From Deltaproteobacteria bacterium (lineage in GTDB: Bacteria > Myxococcota_A > UBA9160 > JAFDET01), in NCBI GenBank assembly GCA_019310195.1, contig JAFDET010000006.1:1-29129 (forward strand): a stretch of DNA of 29,129 bases. Reading direction: 5' to 3'. Below, piece after piece: positions 1 to 7,070 of this stretch. Position 1 is the first letter of the stretch; the number at the start of each line of letters is the position of its first letter. Position numbers and translations under genes: made by a program. Under the pieces are notes generated by a model. That model ran no database searches. It saw nothing but the letters and a program-made list of their open reading frames with translations, and was not told where the DNA came from.

Positions 1-147
1 GGCCCCCCCCCAAACCGGTCAAGATCCGTAGCATTCCGGGCATTCCAGCCGGGCCGCAGGACTTCTCTTTCCTTCGGCCAGCCCTCGATTCTCTTGAATG
101 TAGCAATTTGGCCGCGGCCATGGAGTGATTCGCGTCACCAAATTCGG

Positions 148-963
148 TCACTTGCCGCGGAACTCGGCGGCGCGCTTCTCTCGGGCGGCGCGGAGTCCTT
201 CCTGGAGGTCGGCGGTCTCGTAGCACTCGGCCTGGCGGTCGGCCTCGAAGGAGAGCTGATCCTCCAAGCTGGCACCCAGTGCCCGCTCGAGGGCGGCGCG
301 GGTGCCGCGCACCGCCGCCGGCGCCGCGCCGGCGATCTGCTGGGCCATCTCCAGTGCCTCGGGGAGCACGCGGTCGCGGTCGGTGGCCCGGTTCACCAGC
401 CCCATGCGTTCCGCCTCGGCGCCCTCCACCAGGCGTCCCGTGAGCAGCAGGTCCGCGGCGTGGGCGGGACCCACGATGCGCGGCAGCGTCCAGGTGGCGC
501 CCATGCCCGGATGGATGCCCAGGCGGGCGAAGTTGAGGCCCAAGCGGGCGTCGCGAGCCGCGATGCGCACGTCGCAGGCCAGGGCCACGCAGAGCCCGGC
601 GCCCACGGCGGCTCCGTTGAGGGCCGCCACGGTGGGGCAGGGGATCTGCCGCACCGACAGGAAGAGTCCGTAGAAGGAGCGCATGGCCTCGCGGTTCTGG
701 CGCCGTGTGGGGCCGGCCGGATCCGCACGGCCCGCATCGGCCATGGCCTGGATGAAGTCCAGGTCGCCGCCGGCGCAGAAGGCGCGCCCGGCGCCGGTGA
801 GCACCACGGCCCGCAACTCGCGATCCCCACCCAGCTCCGCGACCCGCGACGCCAGGGCCTCGCCCATGGCACGAGTCATGGCATTGCGCCGCTCGGGATC
901 GTTGAAAGTGAGCACGACCACCCCGTCGTCGTGCCGCTCGAGAAGAATCGGTTCGTCTGCCAT
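148..963 (-). CDS. Crotonase-fold enoyl-CoA hydratase/isomerase family protein
   Basis: A 271-residue protein of normal length for the crotonase superfamily, which handles acyl-CoA thioesters in the cytoplasm. The first oxyanion-hole/CoA-binding segment is visible as AFCAGGDL near residues 61-68 and the second as GAAVGAGLC near 116-124, followed by the family-typical LGIHPGMGATW segment. The C-terminal helical region ends EKRAAEFRGK, typical of the family. Compared with rat mitochondrial hydratase, the two catalytic glutamates (Glu144 and Glu164) appear to be Cys and Phe here. Hydration of enoyl-CoA is therefore doubtful, and an isomerase, hydrolase or other crotonase reaction is possible. 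It lies downstream of ftsZ on the same strand but behind a strong hairpin. A TGCTAGCGT -10-like element nine bases before its ATG suggests its own promoter. The family call is firm; the exact reaction is unknown. Confidence 0.9.
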   Translation of the reverse strand: MADEPILLERHDDGVVVLTFNDPERRNAMTRAMGEALASRVAELGGDRELRAVVLTGAGRAFCAGGDLDFIQAMADAGRADPAGPTRRQNREAMRSFYGLFLSVRQIPCPTVAALNGAAVGAGLCVALACDVRIAARDARLGLNFARLGIHPGMGATWTLPRIVGPAHAADLLLTGRLVEGAEAERMGLVNRATDRDRVLPEALEMAQQIAGAAPAAVRGTRAALERALGASLEDQLSFEADRQAECYETADLQEGLRAAREKRAAEFRGK

Positions 964-972
964 CGCCGCGGC

Positions 973-981
973 ACGCTAGCA
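973..981 (-). promoter_or_regulatory. Candidate extended -10 element of the crotonase gene
   Basis: Read on the minus strand this is TGCTAGCGT, an extended -10-like motif ending nine bases before the ATG, with no Shine-Dalgarno in the intervening GC-only bases. Similar TGYTAG motifs occur before the PhaR-like gene, ftsZ and the first ArsA gene. No convincing -35 is seen. Inferred from sequence only. Confidence 0.4.
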
Positions 982-1138
982 GACACCCGCGCAGTCCCGC
1001 CGGGGTGGAGCCGTCTCCCGAGCCTGCGACCCGCAAGCCCGAGCCGCCGGAGTGCGCTGCTCCTCAGGAAGAGCGCCGAGGGCGCGCAGCGAGGCGAAGC
1101 CGAGCGTAGGGGCTCGGCCGCCTAAGAATGGCCAACGC

Positions 1139-1168
1139 GCGCGGGCCCGGCCGAGGCCGGGCCCGCGC
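1139..1168 (-). terminator. GC-rich hairpin just after ftsZ, probable end of the dcw operon
   Basis: A perfect 14-bp inverted repeat with only two bases between the arms (1139-1152 and 1155-1168) begins three bases beyond the ftsZ stop codon. On the minus strand it is followed by a short mixed tract (GCGTTGGCCATTCTTAG) rather than a clean U-run. It may be an intrinsic terminator of the GC-rich, weak-tail kind or a 3'-end stabilising stem. A second small stem (1100-1105 with 1112-1117) lies further downstream. Confidence 0.6.
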
Positions 1169-1171
1169 AGG

Positions 1172-2515
1172 CTAGTCGGCTTGACGCCGCAGGAAGGTCG
1201 GGATCTCCAGCTCGTCCTCGAACGGGGAGACCCAGTCCTCGCCGCGGTCGGCCCTCGGCGCCGCCGGTGTGGCCGGCCGAGAGGGCGCGGCCCGCGACGG
1301 CGTCGGCATCGGAGCCGGCGACGTTCGCGGAATCTCGGCGCTGGCCGCCGGGATTCCGCCGTCCAGCGGCGCCACCTCGGGGCGCAGGGGCCGAATGGTG
1401 GCGGAGTTGAGGTCCTCGTGGGTGCGATCCCGGCCCACCCGGTCGTCGTCCAGTCCCGTGGCGATCACGGTCACCCGCAGCTCGCCCGCCGGCATGGCCT
1501 CATCGACCACGGCGCCGAAGATGATGTTCGCATCCTCGTGGGCCGCATCCTGCACCAGCGTCGAGGCCTCGTTCACCTCGAACAGGGTCATGTCCTCGGC
1601 GCCGGTCACGTTGATCAGCACGCCCCGGGCGCCCTCGATGGACAGGTCCTCGAGCAGCGGGCTCGAGATCGCCATCCGCGCCGCGTCCACGGCTCGAGTG
1701 TCGCCCGACGCGGTGCCGGTGCCCATCAAGGCCATGCCCATCTCGTTCATGATGGTGCGGACGTCGGCGAAGTCCAGGTTGATGAGCCCGTGGGTGGTGA
1801 TCAGATCCGAGATTCCGCGCACCGCGTTCAGCAGCACGTCGTCCGCCAGTCCGAAGGCTTCGCGCATGGCCAGGTTCTTCCCGGCCAGCGCCAGCAGGCG
1901 GTTGTTCGGAATCGTGATCAGCGTGTCCACCACCCGGTGGAGCTCCTCGATGCCCCGCTCCGCCTGCCGCGAGCGGACCCTGCCCTCGAACGCGAAGGGC
2001 TTGGTCACCACGGCCACGGTCAGGGCGCCGACCTCGCGCGCTACCTCTGCGACCACCGGCGCCGCACCGGTGCCCGTGCCGCCGCCCATGCCGGCGGTGA
2101 CGAACACCATGTCGGAATCGACCAGCAGATCGCGCAGGCGATCGCGGTCCTCCATGGCCGCTGCGCGGCCGCGCTCCGGGTCGGCCCCGCAGCCCAGCCC
2201 ACGACTCACCTGGTTGCCGAGCTGGAGCTTCATGTCGGCCGCGTTGTGCTGGAGCGCCTGGGCGTCCGTATTGGCCGCAATGAAGTCCACCCCGGCCAGG
2301 CCAGAGTGGATCATGGTGTTGAGCGCGTTGCCGCCACCCCCTCCCACGCCGAGCACCTTGATGACCGCGCGGTTGCGGGCGGACGCTTCGAACTCCAGGA
2401 GATCCTGGTCGTCCTCGGGACCGATCTCGAGCAGGTCCAGCGGCTCGCTGGACTCGACACGGGACCCGCTGGGCCGACCCATGGACCCTTCCCTGTTTCG
2501 GGTCTTCTTCGCCAT
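1172..2515 (-). CDS. ftsZ: Cell division GTPase FtsZ
   Basis: FtsZ is the tubulin-like GTPase that polymerises into the cytokinetic ring under the membrane. The GTP-binding core starts at residue 50 (AVIKVLGVGGGGGNALN) and the tubulin signature GGGTGTG follows around residue 140. The extreme C-terminus, LEIPTFLRRQAD, is the conserved tail peptide that binds FtsA and other partners, joined to the core by a Pro/Ala/Arg-rich linker. At 447 residues it is longer than the usual 380-400. The excess includes an acidic N-terminal extension about 40 residues longer than in E. coli. No ATG or GTG lies near the core, and AGGGGGGTGAG sits just before this ATG, so the long start is preferred. It is last in the cluster, 104 bases after ftsA, and may have an additional promoter in that gap. 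Confidence 0.98.
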   Translation of the reverse strand: MAKKTRNREGSMGRPSGSRVESSEPLDLLEIGPEDDQDLLEFEASARNRAVIKVLGVGGGGGNALNTMIHSGLAGVDFIAANTDAQALQHNAADMKLQLGNQVSRGLGCGADPERGRAAAMEDRDRLRDLLVDSDMVFVTAGMGGGTGTGAAPVVAEVAREVGALTVAVVTKPFAFEGRVRSRQAERGIEELHRVVDTLITIPNNRLLALAGKNLAMREAFGLADDVLLNAVRGISDLITTHGLINLDFADVRTIMNEMGMALMGTGTASGDTRAVDAARMAISSPLLEDLSIEGARGVLINVTGAEDMTLFEVNEASTLVQDAAHEDANIIFGAVVDEAMPAGELRVTVIATGLDDDRVGRDRTHEDLNSATIRPLRPEVAPLDGGIPAASAEIPRTSPAPMPTPSRAAPSRPATPAAPRADRGEDWVSPFEDELEIPTFLRRQAD

Positions 2516-2531
2516 CTCTCACCCCCCTGGC

Positions 2532-2598
2532 GGCGCCAATCTAACACGAAATCTCGTTGTTTTGTGCCGTTCTCCGGCACTTTTTTCCGATTGGCGCC
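2532..2598. other. Nested stem-loop in the ftsA-ftsZ gap, with an intrinsic-terminator signature on the plus strand
   Basis: A 10-bp perfect inverted repeat (2532-2541 with 2589-2598, GGCGCCAATC arms) encloses a 6-bp hairpin with a five-base loop (2564-2569 with 2575-2580). On the plus strand the inner hairpin is followed at once by TTTTTT (2581-2586), the classical intrinsic-terminator layout, although no sense gene on that strand ends here. On the minus strand the same bases form a structured leader between ftsA and ftsZ. Function is inferred. Confidence 0.5.
2538..2546 (-). promoter_or_regulatory. Candidate extended -10 element upstream of ftsZ
   Basis: The minus strand reads TGTTAGATT, a fair match to an extended -10 (TGn plus four of six TATAAT positions), ending 22 bases before the ftsZ ATG. 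The identical nine bases precede the PhaR-like gene. No good -35 is visible. It could allow ftsZ expression independent of the long operon. It overlaps the outer arm of the nested stem-loop in this gap. Confidence 0.4.
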
Positions 2599-2619
2599 TG
2601 CTTGCGGCTGACGCCGCGG

Positions 2620-3852
2620 CTATTCGAACTCCCCGTAGAACCACTCGCGCATGCGCTGCTTGACGCGCCGAAAGATCGAACCGTCCCGAATCCGGAAGCG
2701 ACTCTGATCCCGACCCCGCCCGGCGCCGAACAGCACCAGCCCCACGCCGGTGGCGTACATGGGACTGCGCACCACGTCTTGGAGGCCCCCGATGTGGGTC
2801 GGCATGCCCGGCCGCACCGGCGCCTCGAAGATCTCCTCCGCCAGCTCGCCCGCGCCCTCCAGGGCCGAGCAGCCTCCCGTGAGCACCACGCCGGAGGGAA
2901 TCCGATCCTCCAGTCCGGCCTTGGCGATCTCGCCGCGGGCCAGGCACAGGATCTCCTCCATGCGCGGCTCGATGATCTCGCACAGGATCTTGCGCGAGAC
3001 CTCCCGGGGCCGGCGCCCGCCCACGCTGGGCACGCTGATCACGTCGTCGCTGGACAGGTACCGCGCCGCCGCCACGCCGAACTTCTTCTTGATGCGCTCG
3101 GCCTCCTCGAACGGCGTGCGCAGCCCCACGGCGATGTCGTTGGACACGTGGTAGCCGCCCAGCCCCAGCACCGAGGTGTGCTTGATCGACCCGTCGGCGA
3201 ACACGGCGATGTCCGTGGTTCCGCCGCCGATGTCGATCAGACACACGCCCAGCTGACGTTCGTCCAGGGCCAGCACCGCCTCCGACGACGCCAGCGGCTC
3301 CAGCACGATGTCGATTACGTTGAGGCCCGCCTTGTTGGCGCACTTCACGATGTTCTGCGCGCTGGTGACCGCTGCCGTGACGATGTGGATCTTGGCCTCG
3401 AGACGCACGCCGCTCATGCCCAACGGCTCGCGGATCCCGTCCTGGTCGTCGATGATGAACTCCTGAGGGATCACGTGGATCACCTCCCGGTCCATCGGGA
3501 TGGCGACGGCCTTGGCGGCGTCGATCACGCGCCTGACGTCGTTCTGGCTGACCTCATGGTCCTTGACCGCGACCACGCCGTGGGAGTTGAAGGCCCGAAT
3601 GTGCCCTCCGGCGATGCCTGCGTAGACCGACGCGATCTCGCAGTCCGCCATCAACTCGGCCTCCTCCACGGCGTGTTTGATGGAGGTCACCGTCGCGTCG
3701 ATGTCGACGACGACGCCCTTGCGCAGGCCCCGCGACGGATGGGTTCCGATGCCCACCACGTCGACGCCGTCCTCACGGCGTTCGGCCACGATCGCGCAGA
3801 TCTTGGTGGTCCCGATGTCGAGACCGACGATCAGATCGTCTCTTCGTTTCAT
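2620..3852 (-). CDS. ftsA: Cell division protein FtsA
   Basis: FtsA is an actin/Hsp70-fold ATPase that tethers FtsZ filaments to the inner membrane and recruits later divisome proteins. The product starting MKRRDDLIVGLDIGTTK has 410 residues, a normal length. Visible motifs are the phosphate-1 loop GLDIGTTK near residue 10, phosphate-2 DIGGGTTDIAVF in the middle, and the adenosine-binding VLTGGCSALEG. The C-terminus, IFRRVKQRMREWFYGEFE, is the conserved amphipathic membrane-targeting helix. An earlier in-frame start near 4023 would overlap ftsQ and add non-conserved residues, so the ATG with a GGGGGTGAG ribosome site is chosen. It starts 28 bases after ftsQ, the first non-overlapping junction after eleven overlapping ones. 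Confidence 0.97.
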   Translation of the reverse strand: MKRRDDLIVGLDIGTTKICAIVAERREDGVDVVGIGTHPSRGLRKGVVVDIDATVTSIKHAVEEAELMADCEIASVYAGIAGGHIRAFNSHGVVAVKDHEVSQNDVRRVIDAAKAVAIPMDREVIHVIPQEFIIDDQDGIREPLGMSGVRLEAKIHIVTAAVTSAQNIVKCANKAGLNVIDIVLEPLASSEAVLALDERQLGVCLIDIGGGTTDIAVFADGSIKHTSVLGLGGYHVSNDIAVGLRTPFEEAERIKKKFGVAAARYLSSDDVISVPSVGGRRPREVSRKILCEIIEPRMEEILCLARGEIAKAGLEDRIPSGVVLTGGCSALEGAGELAEEIFEAPVRPGMPTHIGGLQDVVRSPMYATGVGLVLFGAGRGRDQSRFRIRDGSIFRRVKQRMREWFYGEFE

Positions 3853-3868
3853 CTCTCTCACCCCCTGG
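3853..3868 (-). promoter_or_regulatory. ftsA ribosome-binding leader, nearly identical to that of ftsZ
   Basis: The bases before the ftsA ATG read CCAGGGGGTGAGAGAG. Those before the ftsZ ATG (2516-2530) read CCAGGGGGGTGAGAG. Both carry an unusual G-run plus TGAG in place of a plain AGGAGG. The similarity helps fix both starts and suggests matched translation rates or one origin for the two leaders. Confidence 0.5.
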
Positions 3869-3880
3869 TCCAGCGACGGA

Positions 3881-4771
3881 TCACCCGGCCGCCGGTCTGT
3901 CGGACGGCGTCTCGTATCCACGAGCCGCTGCCGCTTCGGGCGTTCCTTCCGGAAGCGCCTGTTGGTCCCGCGTCTCCGCGGGCTGGTCGCTGCGCAGGAT
4001 CCCCCATCCCGCGAAGCGCACATCGATCGAGGTTGCGCCGGCCACCCACTCGGGCCGGTGCTTCACCAGCTTCGCCAGCCGCCCCAGGGCGGCGTCGCGC
4101 TCGGGCGTGCGCCCCAGCGCCACCTCTGCGGCAAGCCCGACCAGGCGCACGCTGGCGTCCCACGCGCCTTCGCTGCCGCTGATCCGCACCTCGGCCACCG
4201 CGAAGCCCGCCGCCGCGGCTGCCGCGGCCACGGCCACCGCCTCGGTCAGGCCGGGCTCGGCCTGGCCGGCAACGGCGTGGCCCGGCGTGACGAGCAGGGG
4301 CAGATCCTCATGGGGGCCGGGCCCCGCCGGCGCGAAGGGCACGCCGTCGCCGCAGACCAGGAACGCCGCGCCCCCGGCGCCGGCCACCAGGCCGCGAGCC
4401 ACCCGCTCGCGGACGCCCACGACCACCCGCCCGGGCGGGAGCCGCACGGCGCGCGCGGCGTCGACCTGGGGCAGCTCGGCCACCCGCAGCGCCACCGCGG
4501 CCGGGTCCACGTCCAGGAGAGGGGTCCCGCGCTGCAGGCCCGTCGCTGCAACCACCCGCTGGGCCGTCACGTGCTGGGCGCCCACGACGCTGACGCTCTG
4601 CACCCGGAAGGGCGCGCTCCGCGCGAGCCGTGTGAGTGCGACGGCCAGCTTCGGGCCGAAGATCGCTCCGGCGGCCAGCGCAACGCACCCCAGTCCGATC
4701 AGGAAGACGTGCCGCATGGGCGACTCGTCGCGATTCAGGTCCCGGCGCAAGGGCGAACGAGGAGCGCTCAC
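3881..4771 (-). CDS. ftsQ: Cell division protein FtsQ (DivIB family)
   Basis: FtsQ is a bitopic inner-membrane protein that links cytoplasmic and periplasmic divisome parts through FtsB/FtsL. From the GTG that overlaps the murB stop (GTGA) it has 296 residues. A short basic N-terminus is followed by a hydrophobic segment (VFLIGLGCVALAAGAIF). The segment FRVQSVSVVGAQHVTAQRV with a downstream LLDVD then starts a POTRA domain and the FtsQ beta domain. The C-terminal 30-40 residues are Ala/Pro/Glu-rich and probably disordered. Sequence identity to well-known FtsQ proteins is low, as usual for this family, so the position between murB and ftsA carries much of the weight. ddl, commonly found just before ftsQ, is absent. 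An earlier open start inside murB is rejected. Confidence 0.9.
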   Translation of the reverse strand: MSAPRSPLRRDLNRDESPMRHVFLIGLGCVALAAGAIFGPKLAVALTRLARSAPFRVQSVSVVGAQHVTAQRVVAATGLQRGTPLLDVDPAAVALRVAELPQVDAARAVRLPPGRVVVGVRERVARGLVAGAGGAAFLVCGDGVPFAPAGPGPHEDLPLLVTPGHAVAGQAEPGLTEAVAVAAAAAAAGFAVAEVRISGSEGAWDASVRLVGLAAEVALGRTPERDAALGRLAKLVKHRPEWVAGATSIDVRFAGWGILRSDQPAETRDQQALPEGTPEAAAARGYETPSDRPAAG

Positions 4772-5685
4772 GAAGTCCTCCCCACGATCTGCACCTCCGT
4801 CTCCAACTCGACTCCGCTCGCCTCGGCGATGCGCCGGCGCGCCAGCTCGATCAGCTCGAGCACGTCGCGTGCCGTGGCGTCGCCGCGGTTGGTGATGAAG
4901 TTGGCGTGCACGCTGGAGATCTCGGCACCGCCGACGTGCTCGCCCTTGAGGCCGGCGGCTTCGATGAGACGCCCAGCGAAGTCGCCGGGCGGGTTCTTGA
5001 ACACCGAGCCGCACGAGGGAATGTCCAGCGGCTGGGTCGCCGCACGCCGGGCCAGCAGTCGCTCGACCTCGGCGCGGACGTGCTCGGGCTCCGCCAGCGT
5101 GACCTCCAGCAGCGTCGAGATCAGAGCGGAGCCGGGAGCCAGGCCGCGCAGGGACCGGTAGCCGAAGCGCAGGGTGTCCTGGACCAGGTGGCGGCGGTGT
5201 CGTCCCGACGGGCTCATCACCTCCACCTCGCGCACCACGTCCACCATCTCGCGCGTACCGATCCCGGCGTTCATGGCCAGCCAGCCGCCCACGGTCCCGG
5301 GAATCCCCGCTCCGAACTCGAGGCCCGCCAGCCCTCGCTCGATGCAGAAGCGCGTGAGCTGGGCGTGGGAGACCCCCACCTCGACGCGCAGGCGGCCGCC
5401 GGGCCGCTCCTCGATGCGGCGCAGGCGGATCAGCTGGATCACGACCCCCTCCACGCCCTCGTCGCGGACCAGGGTGTTGAATCCCTTGCCGAGGAAGAGG
5501 TGGGGCACGCCTTCCTCGGCCAGCAGCGCGAGCAAGGCGGCCAGCTCGTCGCGGTCGGCCGGCGTGGCGAGGGCGTCGGCCGGCCCGCCGACCCCCAGCG
5601 AGGTGTGCCGCGCCATGGGCGCCTCGAAGCGCACCCGGTCGCCGAGCACGTCTTCCAGCTGTCGTTGCAGGGCCGGCGCGATCAC
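4768..5685 (-). CDS. murB: UDP-N-acetylenolpyruvoylglucosamine reductase MurB
   Basis: MurB is the FAD enzyme that reduces UDP-GlcNAc-enolpyruvate with NADPH to give UDP-MurNAc in the cytoplasm. The 305-residue product shows HTSLGVGGPADAL near the N-terminus, the flavin-binding LGKGFNTLVRDEG, and GIPGTVGGWLAMNAG. Further on are the YRSLRG segment and CGSVFKNPPGDFAGRLIE, which carries the active-site Ser. VHANFITNRGDAT and a terminal Glu-containing strand (ETEVQIVG) complete the fold. Length and motifs fit the shorter class of MurB found outside enterobacteria. It starts with GTG overlapping the murC stop and ends in a four-base overlap with ftsQ, so translation is probably coupled on both sides. 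Confidence 0.97.
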   Translation of the reverse strand: MIAPALQRQLEDVLGDRVRFEAPMARHTSLGVGGPADALATPADRDELAALLALLAEEGVPHLFLGKGFNTLVRDEGVEGVVIQLIRLRRIEERPGGRLRVEVGVSHAQLTRFCIERGLAGLEFGAGIPGTVGGWLAMNAGIGTREMVDVVREVEVMSPSGRHRRHLVQDTLRFGYRSLRGLAPGSALISTLLEVTLAEPEHVRAEVERLLARRAATQPLDIPSCGSVFKNPPGDFAGRLIEAAGLKGEHVGGAEISSVHANFITNRGDATARDVLELIELARRRIAEASGVELETEVQIVGRTS

Positions 5686-7070
5686 CCGCCGTCCCCCTCG
5701 AGTGCGGCCAGCAGTCGAGGCGCCAGTCCGGACACGCTTCCGGCGCCCAGGGTGAGGACCAGGTCGCCGGGTCGCAGCTCGGCGGTCAGGTGCTCCAGCA
5801 CCATCTCCAGGTCGCGCACGAAGCGCACGTCCCGGTGGCCGTGGGCGGCGATGGCCTGGGTCAGCCCCTCGGCGTCGACGCCCGGGATCTTCTCCTCCCC
5901 CGCGGCGTAGATGTCGCTGACGATCAACAGGTCTGCGTCGTTGAAGCTGGTGGCGAACTCGTCGAAGAGGTCGCGCGTGCGCGAGTAGCGGTGCGGCTGG
6001 AAGACCACCACCACCCGCTCCGGATCCAGGTCGCGCGCGGCGGCCAGGGTGGCGCGGATCTCTGCGGGATGGTGTCCGTAGTCATCCACCACGCGCACGC
6101 CACGGGCGCTGCCCCAGGTCTGGAAGCGGCGTTCGATGCCGCCGAACTCCGCCAGGGCCTCGGCGGCCGTGGTGAAGGGGACCGCCAGCTCGATGGCGAC
6201 GGCCAGGGTGGCCAGGGCGTTGGCCGCGTTGTGACGGCCCGGTAGCGGAAGCCGGACATCGCCCAGCCGGCGGCCGGAATGCTCGACGCCGAAGCGAATG
6301 CCCTCGCCGTCGGGCGTCACGTCGGTCCCCACCAGGTCCGCCTGCGGCGCGAAGCCGTAGGTGATGGTCCGGCGCGTCATGTGCGGCAGGATGGCCTGCA
6401 CGCCCGGGTGGTCGAGGCACAGGATGCTGGCCCCCCAGAAGGGAACCCGGTTGCAGAACGAGATGAATGCGTCCTGCAGCGCGGGGAACGCGCCGTAGTG
6501 GTCCAGGTGCTCCGGGTCGATGTTGGTGACCACGGCGATCACGGGAGTCAGGCGCAGGAACGATCCGTCGCTCTCGTCGGCCTCGGCCACCAGCACGTCG
6601 CCGCGTCCCACGCGCGCTCCGGTGGGGTCGCTGCCGGCGCCCAGGACGCGTCCGCCGATCACCGCCGTCGGGTCCAGTCCGGCCGCGCCCAGCACGTGGG
6701 CGATGAGGGACGTGGTGGTGGTCTTGCCGTGGCTCCCGGCGACGGCGATGCCGTCCTTGAGGCGCATTACCTCGGCCAGCATCTCGGCCCGCGGAATCAC
6801 CGGCACCTTGCGCCGTTCGGCCTCGACCAGCTCCGGGTTGGCGTGGCGAACGGCAGACGAGTACACGACGACGTCGGCGTCGTGCACGTGGCTTCCGTCG
6901 TGTCCGAGCGAGACGGGAATGCCCAGGTCGCGCAGGCGCTGGACCGTGGGTCCCTCGCGCAGGTCGGAGCCCGACACGCGGTAGCCCTGGTTGTGCAGCA
7001 GCTCGGCGATGCCGCACATGCCGATGCCGCCGATCCCTACGAAGTGAACGCGCTGGATGCGTCGCTGCAT
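5682..7070 (-). CDS. murC: UDP-N-acetylmuramate-L-alanine ligase MurC
   Basis: MurC adds L-Ala to UDP-MurNAc using ATP, the first amino-acid addition in peptidoglycan precursor synthesis. The 462-residue protein starts with the Rossmann-like HFVGIGGIGMCGIAELL at residues 9-25 and has the ATP loop GSHGKTTTT at 112-120. The central TNIDPEHLDHYG and the C-terminal VVDDYGHHPAEI and FQPHRYSRT motifs are typical of MurC. The ATG shares one base with the murG stop (TGATG). A much longer open frame continues upstream through murG, but the first conserved residue is only seven codons after this ATG. It ends in a GTGA overlap with murB. Confidence 0.98.
   Translation of the reverse strand: MQRRIQRVHFVGIGGIGMCGIAELLHNQGYRVSGSDLREGPTVQRLRDLGIPVSLGHDGSHVHDADVVVYSSAVRHANPELVEAERRKVPVIPRAEMLAEVMRLKDGIAVAGSHGKTTTTSLIAHVLGAAGLDPTAVIGGRVLGAGSDPTGARVGRGDVLVAEADESDGSFLRLTPVIAVVTNIDPEHLDHYGAFPALQDAFISFCNRVPFWGASILCLDHPGVQAILPHMTRRTITYGFAPQADLVGTDVTPDGEGIRFGVEHSGRRLGDVRLPLPGRHNAANALATLAVAIELAVPFTTAAEALAEFGGIERRFQTWGSARGVRVVDDYGHHPAEIRATLAAARDLDPERVVVVFQPHRYSRTRDLFDEFATSFNDADLLIVSDIYAAGEEKIPGVDAEGLTQAIAAHGHRDVRFVRDLEMVLEHLTAELRPGDLVLTLGAGSVSGLAPRLLAALEGDGG

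Noticed and set aside
109..120. 12-base palindrome TGGCCGCGGCCA downstream of the crotonase gene
   Set aside because: It has no loop and no U-run, and short GC palindromes are common at this base composition. Not strong enough to call a terminator.
1..147. Search for a gene end or RNA gene at the left edge
   Set aside because: No frame with a family motif and no tRNA-like fold was seen. Only a short GCATTCC direct repeat (31-37, 40-46) is present.
2557..4182. Long open frame (541 codons) on the plus strand opposite ftsA and ftsQ
   Set aside because: It is antisense to clear genes, is His/Arg/Gly/Ala-rich, and has no recognisable motif. It is the expected third-position effect of GC-rich coding DNA.
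4771..5014. Earlier in-frame start for ftsQ inside murB
   Set aside because: It would add 81 residues of non-conserved Arg-rich sequence. The GTGA overlap start fits the pattern of the neighbouring junctions.
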